From Parapristionchus giblindavisi (taxonomy: Eukaryota > Nematoda > Chromadorea > Rhabditida > Diplogasteridae), in NCBI GenBank assembly GCA_943737045.1, contig CALSFV010000081.1, forward strand, positions 369,686 to 433,685: a DNA stretch of 64,000 nucleotides, in the 5' to 3' direction. Of the stretch, positions 49,201 to 59,228 are shown in pieces. Under the pieces are notes generated by a model, which was given only the letters and a program-made list of their open reading frames with translations, did no database searches and was not told the origin of the DNA. The translations under genes were made by a program, and so were the position numbers. Position 1 is the first letter of the stretch. Every line of letters starts with the position of its first letter.

Positions 49201-50823
49201 TTAATTTACAGCGACAAATGTTGCCCGCGTATGCTTGTCAAGAAAAACTGGAGCACAACTTCCATTCACAAAGGATATAACATAAACGGCTAAATTCATG
49301 ACATTTACCTCTAGTTTACTTGTTTCTATTCTAGTAAATTATGATTATATTACCTCCTCATTAGTCAAAAGATCATCAACGACTTGTTCATCTACATTCA
49401 AATGTTTCCTGATTGCATTTGCTTCCAGTGCTTCGAGAGCGACCAGAGCACTGGTTGATGCATTCGAACTGAAATAAATATTTTTATAAATTTAAAATAA
49501 TCGAGTTAATTCTATTCAGTTACCTTTTTGAGATTAAATGTTGAAAGAAGTAGGAATAAAATTTTGTAAAAATAAATGAAATAAATAAAGATAAAACAAA
49601 CGGTCCACAGGCAGTGAGCCAGTGTAGTGAAAGACGGGTGAGTGTAGCTACAACTACTTTCCATTCAGGAATAGTGGATGATGAATTGGTAGATGATGAT
49701 GATGAGCACTGCAATTAAAGTAATCAATGACATGAATAATTAGATAATAATAATAACAATAATAATAGTTTTATTCATTCAATTGAACATCAATTGAAAA
49801 TTATAGGTTAAAAATTATTAGAGAATGACCGTCACAGTTCAACGTTCTTTCGTGGGCAAAGGAGAGAGTAAAGTGCGTGAACTTTAAAGAATTTTATATC
49901 ACTCGGGTAAGATGGGTGTGTAGACATGCATCACTGATGGGCACGCAGGGGAAGGCTATGCGACACCGGGGAATTAGGATTTTTTTTACAACACAAGGAT
50001 GTGCGTAAAAATAGTTTTCACGCGCCCACATATGACATGCATTAAACTGCGCATAAATATATACTTACAGAAGCATGGTGTGTTAGGATGAGATCAGCTG
50101 CTCTTCTCGATAAAAGAGCCTTGGACAATGCACTCATTGTATGCTGTTCACCCTCAGAAACATCAACTTCACTCGACTTTCCGACCAAGGACGATAACCT
50201 CAAATTGAACGATTAGTTTACCGAAATATTTAATGATTATTTCGAAACAAGAAATGTAATTATAGGAGCTGGTATCATAATTATGATATAATATAATGAA
50301 ACAAAGTTGTTCTTACTCGCATAGTCTCTGCACTGCAGGTTGCATTCGTGGTGATTCACACGCAAGAGACTTCTCGATGTTACTATTTAGCACTATCGAG
50401 TAGTTGAAGTAGGTAAGGGCCGTGTAACTGTCGGCATTCTGGAACGAACACAAAACTCCCAGCCAAGCGAATTTGTCACAATATTATTAAAACTACGTCG
50501 CGGTTTATTTCTTTACTCATTTATTTTACATTGAATAAATGCTAGAACAAGAGATAAAATTAATTTCGTGATTTAGATAGAGGCGAGAAGGAGACCGGAG
50601 AGAGGTAAGGAAGGAGCTCATTGTATTTAGTCGCTCATGTGTTCAAAGATCATATAGGTTAAATCTACATTAGGGTGGATAACGGTTTAGAGAATAACAA
50701 AGCATGTTAACTAACCGAGAGCTTCTTATCCGCTATTGATAGCAAGACATCATCGCTTGAGAATGGGCTGATGTGATCTAACTCAATAGATCGAGAATAA
50801 TCCGGCTTGGATGAGACGATCAT
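33980..50823 (-). CDS. Unrecognised 924-aa helical protein with Q-rich, coiled C-terminal half
   Basis: Twenty-four exons join in one frame: 50823-50716, 50438-50317, 50198-50069, 49708-49602, 49468-49354, 48877-48685, 48544-48464, 48290-48190, 47979-47813, 47682-47575, 47444-47379, 46823-46733, 46509-46399, 46347-46273, 45841-45680, 45072-45007, 44541-44434, 44248-44198, 43376-43293, 37742-37677, 37224-37066, 34965-34807, 34576-34336 and 34254-34208, followed by a last exon 34036-33980 (TAG). The first 500 residues look alpha-helical and leucine-rich. Residues from about 525 are polar and acidic. A charged coiled coil spans exons 19-21. Then come P-rich and Q-run segments, an S/T/A-rich stretch, and a short C-terminal C-I-C-C motif. 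I do not recognise the family. The large scaffold-like layout would suit a nuclear or transcription-related subunit, but that is only a guess. The start Met is uncertain because an acceptor-like CACCAG lies 14 bases upstream in frame. A neuropeptide gene sits in the 5.5-kb intron between 43293 and 37742. Retaining exon 34576 onward would instead stop at 34310. Confidence 0.7.
36366..36424. repeat. AT-rich microsatellite
   Basis: Degenerate repeats of AATAATCAT/ATCATC type lie in an intron of the 924-aa gene. Nothing else is seen nearby. Confidence 0.7.
37743..40125. other. Intron DNA without other genes
   Basis: This is part of the large intron of the minus-strand gene, upstream of the nested neuropeptide gene. 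An isolated Pol III A-box-like TGCGCAGTGGTC at about 39492 has no B box. It probably contains the promoter of the neuropeptide gene, but I recognise no site. Confidence 0.4.
40126..40176. other. Perfect hairpin upstream of neuropeptide gene
   Basis: A 20-bp perfect stem (40126-40145 and 40157-40176) encloses an 11-nt AT loop, 125 bp before the start codon of the nested neuropeptide gene. The stem reads ATTTGTGATCTATGACCATA. It could be a small MITE, a structured 5' leader or chance; there is no sign of a longer miRNA-type precursor. Confidence 0.75.
40302..42642 (+). CDS. Neuropeptide precursor with four R-N-P-Y-S-W-M peptides
   Basis: Three exons (40302-40389, 40969-41051, 42556-42642) give 85 aa. 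Residues 1-24 are a classic signal peptide (a run of Leu, then A-T-A before E-Q). Lys-Arg cleavage sites at 33-34, 48-49, 61-62 and 74-75 separate four peptides. Each begins A/S-R-N-P-Y-S-W-M (35-42, 50-57, 63-70, 76-83) and has a different short tail (A-D-R-V-D, A-E-G, Q-F-E, E-Q). None ends in Gly directly before the dibasic site except the A-E-G spacer, so the shared core is probably not amidated unless further trimmed. It should be secreted from dense-core vesicles and act on a GPCR. It lies antisense inside an intron of the 924-aa gene. Its own second intron carries two ATAGGT-ended transposons. I do not know its formal nlp number. Confidence 0.92.
42052..42241. mobile_element. ATAGGTGGGC-TIR element (family B), copy 1
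   Basis: The ends ATAGGTGGGC and GCCCACCTAT are flanked by 10-bp near-duplicates GCGGAGTGGC and GGGGAGTGTC (8 of 10). The interior has GGCAAGGCTGTGYGC-type repeats. It lies in intron 2 of the neuropeptide gene. Confidence 0.8.
42293..42493. mobile_element. ATAGGTCGAA-TIR element (family A), copy 1
   Basis: The ends ATAGGTCGAA and TTCGACCTAT are flanked by a perfect 10-bp duplication GAAGCGTATC (42283-42292 and 42494-42503). The interior is about three and a half tandem 42-bp units containing AATGCGGTCAGGTTTTTCGA. It sits only 51 bp from the family B element. Confidence 0.9.
44780..44896. mobile_element. Family A element, copy 2
   Basis: It runs ATAGGTCGAA to TTCGACCTAT over 117 bp with fewer internal units (TGACCGCATTTTGAGCC). 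No flanking duplication remains. It lies in an intron of the 924-aa gene. Confidence 0.7.
45873..46074. mobile_element. Family A element, copy 3
   Basis: The left end is mutated to ATAAGTCGAA; the right end is intact. Flanks AGTTGCACTA and GGTTGCACTT share 8 central bases of a 10-bp duplication. Three full 42-bp units read through without stops on the minus strand. Confidence 0.82.
47091..47227. mobile_element. Family A element, copy 4
   Basis: The ends are intact. Flanks ACCATCAAGC and GCCATGAAGT match at 7 of 10 positions, consistent with an old duplication. The internal units are diverged. Confidence 0.7.
47455..47515 (-). mobile_element. LINE tail fragment
   Basis: TTTATTTATTTGTTTATCCA followed by GAATAATGAAGG matches the 3' termini at 16385 and 53145. 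Only about 60 bp remain. Confidence 0.65.
48950..49140. mobile_element. Family B element, copy 2
   Basis: It runs ATAGGTGCGC to GCCCGCCTAT. The interior is close to copy 1, with AATTTTTGCGAGGCAA in both. Target duplication is doubtful (5 of 10 bases). Confidence 0.75.
49932..50033. mobile_element. Family B element, copy 3 (deleted)
   Basis: A 102-bp internally deleted copy ending GCGCCCACATAT. A perfect 9-bp duplication GACATGCAT lies at 49923-49931 and 50034-50042. The left end is eroded. Confidence 0.75.
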
Positions 50824-51675
50824 CGTTGATCTAACACCTGGTGTAAGTAAATAGATAAAGCTAATCGATAAAAAAAGTTAACGAAGTTATTTGAGCGATT
50901 TAAATAGATGAAAACGGTGAATAAACGAGAATTACGCAAAAATTTTCGAATTTCTGATTTATGGTGTAAGCGTGCGCGATTTACTATGTTCTAGAATTTA
51001 TCCTAAATACCGGCTGTTGTTTACGGCTCTACGGTCATGAAATGTTTTTTTTTTCAGATTTAAATTATTCGTTTATCTATTAGCCTATTTATTTATTCAT
51101 TTATTTAAATATTTATCATACATCAAAAGATGTGACAACATTTGAACAACGATTTAATATAATAAGGAGAGTAGGTGGTGGGACATGTGTTGTTGGTTTA
51201 ATTATACAACTCATATATGAAGTAATTTGTCACTGAGGATGAGTTGAATACCTGAAAAGCGTCTGACCGATTAAAATAGATTACCCAACTCTTTACAAAT
51301 TATGGTATAACTAATATTATGCACACCACTATCATACTAAATATCGACACTATGTACATGCATTATAACTATAGACTCGTCCGACTCCAATCTCTGATTT
51401 TTCCCCGCATTCTAATGTTTTTCAAGTTAAACTTAGTATAACTGTCAGAGAATACATTTGAATGCGAACATCCTTCGATAAATCTTTTATCATATACATT
51501 TTTCTCATCATAAATATTATTTATTCTGATTCAGCAACTACATATTATATACACACATTATAAATCGAGATCACAATCAAGCTCATAAGTTAACAATACA
51601 AATAGAATATACCGCATATTTCACTACAAGGGATTACGGTATTACCGTATCTTAGGGATTACGGTATTACCGTAT
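50824..51675. other. Spacer between two minus-strand genes
   Basis: AT-rich DNA with no exon I can support; an upstream exon or promoter of the 924-aa gene would lie here. The sequence GGGATTACGGTATTACCGTA is repeated in tandem at about 51629-51677, just after the phosphatase stop codon. Confidence 0.45.
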
Positions 51676-54600
51676 CTAAGAAGAAATTGACAATCGATCG
51701 ATATCAGGGATAATGTCATTGGTAGACGACGATGGAGATGAACCACGATCGGAAATTGATGAAGATGGAGAAGTAATGGGCAGACTGTCGGCTAATCTGA
51801 CAATAAATTTAAAAGTAAGATATTATCTTCTTTTAAAAATGTATATTTTAATGTATATGTTGAAAATTAATTAAATATGGTTAATTTGTATTTAAAAAAA
51901 GGTTTGTAAATTTCTTTTAATTTTTTGCACTGTTTCTACGTACTCTATTCGGAAGAGCGTGGTTGGAACAGCTTTGGCTAGAGTAACTGTGTTATATATT
52001 TGAGTATAAACAATGTTTCCACGGCGGTTCAATGAAGAGAAATCCCTACATTTAACTTTGGCTTGAAGCCTCTTGCATTACGAAAAATCGGCAAAGTTGA
52101 TTTGCACTAGGCGGGATTCGAGCCTGCGAGGTTCGGATAGATACACAAAAGCTCTACCCACTAAGCCGTATCGGCATGTCTCGCGAATCGTAAAACTCGA
52201 TGATAAGTCTAGTCAGAAGGGAGCGCCCAGATATACCGTAGTCAACTTTCGCGCTGGGAGAACCTAGATGTTTTACTGCTTATCATCACTCAGTTTGCGA
52301 TAGTTTCTTTCTCCGGCAAGACCTTCTTAGTTACTATCATTGAGCCGCCGTGACGTTTCATTCCCTTTTTAAGAAAGGTGCCTTCGAGATTGACTAAATT
52401 TGCCATTTTCTATTAATCACATCTCTCTGCATTCAAAAAGAATTCTCTCTAAAATTATGGATGACAGCTTACCTTTTACACTCCCTTAGAGTATGTTGTT
52501 CCTCTTCATTCATTCCTTCTAACATTTCATCATATAATTCATTCCATACAACATCAGGTACAATCACCCCTCTCATGGGTTCTATCAATCGAACTGTCTC
52601 ACGGGAAAACATCTAAATATTTTTCATGATTTATTCAAACAATTTATTTAATTGATTATTTCAGATAACGAATCATCAATGATTTTCATTGCTCAGATGG
52701 GTTTTTTTCGTTGAAAACCTTTTCAAACGTTCTTCAATTATATCATATCACAAGGAAAGAACAAAAATCTCTCACATTGAGACAAATCATTAAAATATTT
52801 TGGTAGTTTATTTTTCAGTCTAAGTTACTATAATACCTTTTGTTCCAATTCAATAAGTTGTCTAAAGAATCCCACATTGGGACAAACAACATTACGACAA
52901 TGTTGAACGTGCTTGTAGGCATCATGCAGAGTCAATCTACAATTTAATCTTTTTTTTTCAAAATTGTTGTTTTCCTGCCCAATTCATTTCTTTTAAATAC
53001 ATTTTTAAAAGTATTCTATGATGTGCATGGTTCCAATCCCCCTATATGTATAAATTTTTATTCTCCACTATTTCCTATGATCATCCATTCATCCATTACT
53101 CTTCTCATTCTCAGGAGAAATCTTTCCTCTAGTCGTTCCCCACTCATTTATTTATTTATTTATTTATTTATCCATCAGTTAAAAGCAAGAATGATGAAAA
53201 GAATGAAACAATAAGGGAGTGATGGAGTTCCGTCGCTTTAAGCGATTTCGGTTGGGGAGTGGCAGCTTAAGCTGAATAATGATATAAAGGACGAATACGA
53301 GATTGAGTTATAATATTGTGAGGTGGCAAATTTAGTATCCCTGCACGGAATATATGGGGAGGGGAAGAGACAAGCTCTTGGGTGAGGGAGTTCCACGTGG
53401 ACAGAGATCTAGAGGCACAAGTAGAAAGAGATTTGGGAATACAAAAAGGTAGTGATATCCTATAACGATGGCTAGTTCTATTACAATCAATATAGTATAA
53501 GTGAGAGGAGTCAAATAAAGAATAGTTATGTACTGTGCTATGGAGAAATAGGAGATCACGGGTGGCTCTTCTATATTCTAATGTGGGGAGTTGAAGAAAA
53601 GCGTTGCGTTCATTAAAAGGTAAGGGAGCAAGTTTGCATTTAGCAAAAAGTCTGTATGTGAAATTTCGTTGCACACTTTCTATTGAATTGGTCAGGTAGT
53701 TAAGGGTGGGATTCCAGATAATAGGGCATGATTCAAGAATTGGTCTTATATAAACAGTGTAAGCTCTAGATAAAAGTGAATGGGAACGAGAGTGGACAGA
53801 CAGGAACAACATGTTAATAGAAGCTTTGGCCTTAGTAGTTATGACTGATATATGGTGATTAAATAGTAATAGCCTATGGTCGATACTATCAAATGCCTTA
53901 GCGAAGTCAAAATAAATAACATCAACATAAATACCGGAAGATACACATTTAACATAATAGGAATGGGACTCGCATAATTGCGTAGCTGTAGTTGTGTATT
54001 ATTTGTCTCATAAAGTTTTGAGATTGTCACATCTGCTAAATTTCTTGCACCTCACATTCCTAATACAGAACAACTTTTGATCAGGACCTCCCGAAGCTGA
54101 TAATTCTTCCGACTAACAATAAGGGAGACCCCCATTTTCCGGATTTTAAAGTTTTTTCTCTCTTATTCTCATTTCATTTTCCCACAAATTGGGCTTAATT
54201 TCTTTAAAAAAACATCGGCTGAAATATTTTTTATACTTGATTCTATAAAAATAATTAGTGAACTAACTTCTCAATGCACATCATATATCCGATGGCAAAT
54301 GTGGCACTCCTTGATATTCCCATTCCACATAACAATAACAACTTCCCCCTTTTCTTCCTCTCTTCATCGATTGCTTTGAATACCGTAGTCCAATACGGAG
54401 CGAGATCCACGTCTTAACAAGGAAACATACGTACATATACTATAGCTTTATCGATCGTTTACTCTCGTCGTCCTCAATTGGTATGTGATACACGTTCAAT
54501 TTGACTGGGGCTCTCAGACGGAAGCCGGGAATTAGGTTGATTACGGTACCAAAACGACCTGAAATGTGGTATGTAACCGATGAATTTGGCACTAACATCG

Positions 54601-55151
54601 GTCATTCACCACAATTACTTTTCTCTCCCTCTCCCTCTCCCTCTCCCTCTCCCTCTCCCTCTCCCTCTCCCTCTCCCTCTCCCTCTCCCTCTCCCTCCCC
54701 CTCTCCCTCTCCATCATCTCGTCTACTATTATCCCCTCCTTCTTCTCTCATTTTCCTTCCTGTCCACAATAGATACCTATTTACTATCTCTCCTTATTCT
54801 TTCTACACAACTTCAAGCACCGGAGCATAGCTTTTAACCATTATCGCACTAAATTTAACGCAATTTTGAAATCATCTGATCTCTCGGTCATTTTTAGTTC
54901 ACCGAATCTCTCTCGTACGTATCTTTGATCTCTTATATTTTTGAACAAGAAAAAATATTTTAATCGTTAAACCTTAATATTTGGAAAAAAACAACACTTC
55001 TCTTTATAATCTTTGAAATTTATCCTTACTCCTAAAATTGATCCTTACCCAATACTCCAGGCGACAATCCAGCTATTCCAGAAACATACATAAACGGTCG
55101 TATCCTCGAGACTTTCCTATTCTCTCGATCGATTGTCTCTGCACTTGTCAT
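51676..55151 (-). CDS. Dual-specificity phosphatase (DUSP14/18-like)
   Basis: Six exons give 234 aa in one frame: 55151-55049, 54558-54463, 54412-54268, 52936-52837, 52612-52473 and 51796-51676 (TAG). Early residues R-P-F-M-Y-V-S-G match the DUSP opening strand. V-I-N-L-I (about 40) and Y-H-I-P-I-E-D-D-E (58-66) follow, with Asp64 or Asp65 as likely general acid. The P-loop is L-L-L-L-C-G-M-G-I-S-R-S with Cys95 and Arg101 (C-x5-R). Exon 4 carries A-Y-K-H-V...P-N-V-G-F-F-R-Q-L-I-E-L-E, the usual DUSP closing helix. The tail is S/P-rich. It removes phosphate from Ser/Thr/Tyr, commonly of MAP kinases. The His normally before the catalytic Cys is Leu. An in-frame Met pair at 55169 offers an alternative start. 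Intron 3 carries a LINE, intron 5 a CACGGCGG element and intron 1 a hexamer repeat. Confidence 0.92.
52020..52352 (-). mobile_element. CACGGCGG-TIR element with tRNA-like core, copy C
   Basis: Reverse-oriented copy with ends CACGGCGGTTCAATGA and TCATTGAGCCGCCGTG. GTTTC occurs directly left (52015-52019) and two bases right of the element (52355-52359), so the duplication is slightly blurred. The tRNA-like core is at 52104-52177 on the minus strand. It lies in intron 5 of the phosphatase gene. Confidence 0.8.
53145..54030 (-). mobile_element. Deleted non-LTR retrotransposon
   Basis: A TTTATTTATT tail (53148-53172) marks the 3' end. The C-terminal part of the RT ORF (53267-53812, about 181 codons) includes Y-I-R-P-I-L-E...W-N-P and E-S-V-Q-R-N-F-T, the CR1/jockey-type thumb and connector. 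Upstream, near 53850-53930, lies the RT motif F-D-F-A-K-A-F-D-S-I-D-H in another frame. The region between, with the Y-x-D-D site, is deleted. It sits in intron 3 of the phosphatase gene, same strand. Confidence 0.88.
54622..54715. repeat. (CTCCCT)n microsatellite
   Basis: About 14 nearly perfect hexamer units on + lie in intron 1 of the minus-strand phosphatase. They open long Ser-Pro or Leu-Pro reading frames that are not genes. Confidence 0.95.
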
Positions 55152-58100
55152 GGATAACCTGCACATCATTCTGATTACTGTAATGATAAGTGCACGCGTA
55201 GCGGTCTCACTACGATGCTACTCATGTTCGTTCTCATTCAATGAACTATACGACATGGAGCACAGGTAGGAGAGATCAGAGTACAAAGATCAAAGTTTAA
55301 AGTTCGAAATTCAAATATCAAAGATTACAGAGATGCCTGGTGTGCTAACGAGAGTCTTGTAATGTACGAAATAGATGAAACAAGCAAAGAATGTGCGCCA
55401 TGGGAAGCATTCTGTGTGGTAAGACTACAAAGATGGGAGATCAAACATCAAACTACAAAAATCATAGATCAACATTCCAGACTGCCGTGATGACTATTAA
55501 CAATGCGTTCACATCGGTCAGTCGTGGCTGCGGCGAGAGATGCAGTGAGCTGTGCGAATCCGAGGGCTACGGACAGGATCAGGTTTGTAGTCTGGACTTT
55601 GATCTTTACATTGTTCCCGAAGGCAAGAATGGTTGTGAGAGGATGGATGGGAGGGGGCGATGATAGGAAGTGTCTGGGGAAAAGATTTGGCGATAAGATA
55701 TGAGAGGGTTGAAGAAAGAGAACCAGCATTTATCATCATTTATCATAGAGAGAATTATGATATCACAACACGACCATCTATTTTTGTTCAAAATAAAATA
55801 AGATATCGGTTCAAACTTTGGTCTTTGCATCTATACTTGACTAAGGGTTATATACATCGTATGGATCTTTGAAAAGGCGCCTTTGACTGAGCTTACATGG
55901 GATACCTCAAAAGTGGCAATTTTCATCATCGATTTTGGTATGTGTCAGTAGTCATAAAGATCTATATTACGTTCAGACCATGATCTATGTAAAGCTAGTC
56001 ACATTCAACGGTCTTTTCATTTTAGAAACTATTTCAGTTCTGTGTTGACTAGAAAACCTTGCATACGTTTTGGGGAAAAAACTCATGGAGACAATGGGGG
56101 GAGACCGTCCACTAAGGTGGTCATTATGTGCTTTTCAAAATTCACGAAAAAAAGATAAAGATGAAAGAGAGTGTTGAAATGAGGAGAGTTTTCTGTAATA
56201 CTTTTTGTCTCTTCGCAAATTTTGAACAGAGCATTAGCATGCGCAAAATTCCAATATTTAAATGCTGAATAAAACGGGAAATAGGTATTGTGAGTGAATA
56301 ATTTGAAGAGAATTGAGAGGGTCTATTATATATTCTGCTAGAGAGATGGAGTAAAAAAAGGAAAGTGAACCACGACATTGAAAGCTATTACGAATTCCAT
56401 ATAGAAAGAACAAAGCGGAAGCAATATGAAGGAGTGAGGAGTGAGGAATGAGGAGTGAGAGGATGACATTATAATAGATTCACAGTCTTTATTCATTTTA
56501 AAAGCCTCTCAGTATGGAAACTCTCTCAAAATTAATGTTCTCTAGCTTGCCTAAATTTCAATGAAAAATGACTTACAATAGAATACTGCGGATTGAGATT
56601 TGTATGAACGATTGAAAATAAGTCAACAAATAAATCAGTGTTAGTATATTTGACCACGAACTCAGCAACAAAAGTTACGAAAAGAAGAAAAAAGTAGAGA
56701 AGAGTCTCATAATTGTACATTCACTCTCTCTTTTCTTTTCCTGACTTCTGAACACCACATAAATTTCATTGCGTCGGTGAACTTACTCACAACGATTGTT
56801 CAAGCATCAGAGTGCGATTTTTTTTCAAAATCGTTTTTTTTAATATGAAGATCATTGAAGATGGGATGGGTCAGGAAAAGAAAAGAGAGAGTGAATGTAC
56901 AATTATGAGATTGGGAGACTCAATGAAGAAACCGTAGATGAAACTTATGCTCTTCAAAAGCAGCGAAAATAAAAGAAAAAACAGAGCTTAGATTTTGTGA
57001 AACGAGGAAAGTTTTCTCCGCTTTTATTTCTCTTTTCGCGACTAGTTAACGAGTTGAAAGAACAAACGGTGCCTACAATAATACCTATTTTGTTAATCTC
57101 TGTTCTGTCTACAGTTTCTCTCGTTGTTTTAACTCGAATCCTGTCATCATAGGTTAAAGTCATAAAATATTTTTATATACTTATAACGCTCGACGCCGAC
57201 GTCAGTGTGGGAGATGTGGCGTCGGTGTCGATATCGGTGTTCATAGTGTGTTCGGTCCAAAGTGGAAAAACCTGAGGGATCATAAGGATCAACATGGCTA
57301 CAGTAACGTTCCTTATGATTCCTCTGGGATTTCCAATTAGGACCCAACACACTATGAAGACCGACGTCGACGAAGACTTCGCAATGTTCTACTCTGGCGT
57401 CGCACGTCGTGCAAATGCTCCACACCTTAACAATAATCTAGAAAGAAAGAATGCTTCATATGGGAATGAAGTGGGATGAGAAGTGGATGAAAAGGAGAAA
57501 GAAGAAGATATATGGATGAATGGACTAGATTGATGAGAGATAGAGACTGAATAGATGGAGTCATGAATGAAACGATTGAGAGAGATAAGATTGAAACAAA
57601 CCAAAAATAGAAATTGAAAATGGACAATTTTTATGACGGATCTCTATATCTACCGTGACTTTTTGATACTTTGGCAGACCTATATGCCGCCAGCGACACA
57701 AAAAAAATTTTATGATTCCCCCCCCCCCTTCATATAAAACACTCTGAAGGACAAAATTGATGTAAATTAAGCCATGATGGATGTACTTTGTCAATGGTTT
57801 AAAATATTCAAAGAGAATATTCAAAGAAAGCGAAAAAAAAATATCAATCTCCTATTCATATATTCGGAAACGCTTTTCAGAAAATGGAATGAAACTAGTT
57901 TCCTATTAGATAGAGAATGAAGAAGTTTTTTGTGAAACTAAGAAATGATTAGCCAAAACTTCTCTAATTCGAAAATAAATAAAGGACAATTAAAATTGAC
58001 GAAATTAAAAGAAAATCAGTACTCAAAACTTTCCTCCTTTTACACAATCTCTTATTGTCGCTCTGGCAATACTCTCTCGCTTTATCTTATCTTATTATAT

Positions 58101-58833
58101 TTATATTAATCTTTATTCCTTCGTATCATAAGTGACATTATAAAGAATGACAAAGGGGTTGAGGGATGTCAGTCGCCGATATTGGTGAAGGTTTTGGGTA
58201 CAGTGACAGTTTGAGACCTACTGTCGAATCTTGGAAAAAATGGATATTTATATCTGGGGAGACCTTAACTAACCCTGTACGTATGGGGACGGTTATCTCT
58301 ATTTTTAGTTTCTTTTCATGTCTTTTGAACATCTATTAACAGGTAAACTGTGATGATTGTTGTGAGGACGACCTCTGTAACTCTAATTTCTCCGTTCAAT
58401 ATTACATCACAATGATGGAATCGCAATACACTAGCTGGTCTAAACCATTATCCGGAGAGGTAATTTTATTATTTTTCTTATTTATCTCACACGATTTTTA
58501 TTTCGCTACCTTTGAATTTAAACAATTCGAACCAGGGATGTTCTGAAAAGATTTTCGAAAAACGAAAAATGCGCATTCCTGATTCGAAGACAATCAAGGG
58601 TGTGAGTGTGAGAGAGAATAAAACATTTTGGTTTTTCCAAACATCTTTTTACTAATACTTATATCATTAACGATAATTTCAGCAAGATTGGAACAATAGG
58701 AGCAACATTCGATTTCCCTACTGACCTTCTTGGCCTCATCGGCGTGTCCAAGGGGGTCGATGTGACAAACGTCGAACTATCATCGGCACTACTCGCACTC
58801 TATCAAATTGTATTACACTACGGGTTACTGTAG
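55150..58833 (+). CDS. GPI-anchored Ly-6/three-finger protein
   Basis: Five exons give 189 aa: 55150-55265, 55331-55418, 55481-55582, 58343-58459 and 58687-58833 (TAG). Residues 1-20 form a signal peptide. The mature domain opens L-R-C-Y-S-C (Cys23, Cys26) and has further Cys at 43, 60, 67, 85, 89, 93, 105, 108, 109 and 114. It closes with C-C-E-D-D-L-C-N, the Ly-6/uPAR signature. The last 18 residues are hydrophobic (L-S-S-A-L-L-A-L-Y...), as for GPI attachment. Such proteins modulate receptors or cell adhesion at the outer plasma membrane. The final exon uses the AG at 58685-58686; the AG four bases earlier would end the protein after 13 residues. The start codon overlaps that of the divergent phosphatase gene. 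Intron 3 (2.8 kb) holds four MITEs. Confidence 0.9.
56126..56236. repeat. GTTCAAAAG-MITE copy 11
   Basis: In intron 3 of the Ly-6 gene. It runs from GTGCTTTTCAAAATTCACG to TTCGCAAATTTTGAACAGAG. Confidence 0.65.
56660..56761. repeat. GTTCAAAAG-MITE copy 12
   Basis: Also in Ly-6 intron 3. The left arm is ACAAAAGTTACGAAAAGAAG and the right arm TTTTCCTGACTTCTGAACAC. Part of it recurs at 56880-56915 in inverted form. Confidence 0.6.
56947..57050. repeat. GTTCAAAAG-MITE copy 13
   Basis: The left end is ATGCTCTTCAAAAGCAGCGA and the right end CTCTTTTCGCGACTAG. The terminal bases of the right arm are lost. Confidence 0.5.
57220..57375. repeat. Palindromic MITE in Ly-6 intron
   Basis: TTCATAGTGTGTTCGGTCC pairs with GGACCCAACACACTATGAA. 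The stem continues inward through GATCATAAGG and its partner and outward through GTCGGTGTCGA-type sequence. It has no coding content. Confidence 0.7.
58140..58290 (-). mobile_element. LINE 3' tail
   Basis: About 150 bp match 22950-23110 (GGTTTTGGGTACAGTG, TTGGAAAA, CTTAACTAACCCTG), so it is the 3' terminus of the same retrotransposon family. It ends 50 bp before exon 4 of the Ly-6 gene. Confidence 0.7.
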
Positions 58834-58994
58834 ATTATATTGATTTGATAAAAACGATATTTAGAGATGATCGAAATTTTAAAAAAACTTTTTTTTCTTT
58901 GTGATACAGTTCTCTTAGTTTTGGTACATTATACAACAACACAGAGAGAGCGGTCATTAGGAGGATTGCAAGACGAACGGTTATGTCGTCTTTT

Positions 58995-59092
58995 TTTTAA
59001 ATAAAAGAAAAGAAAAGCAGAGACAACTCTGCTCTTCTTACACACTTTCTCGCCTATTTGTTCATTTAGTTTTGTCGTTTTGAACACCACAC
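58995..59092. repeat. GTTCAAAAG-MITE copy 14
   Basis: The left arm is eroded to AAAAGAAAAGAAAAGCAGAG. The CTTTCTCGCCTATTTG core is kept, and the right end is GTTTTGAACACCAC. Confidence 0.55.
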
Positions 59093-59228
59093 AAAAAGGG
59101 CATGTCCAGAAATTTGATAAAAATCGAGATTGATTTTCGGTATAGAAAAGGAAGTTTCAACATTTTCCACTTCAAAATTTTGTGTTCTTGTTCGTCACAT
59201 TTTGTCCTTAATACGAAGTGAACTTGTC

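Noticed and set aside
54501..54830. Ser-Pro repeat protein on +
   Set aside because: It is the (CTCCCT)n microsatellite in the phosphatase intron. The same repeat opens the identical frame at 60399-60481.
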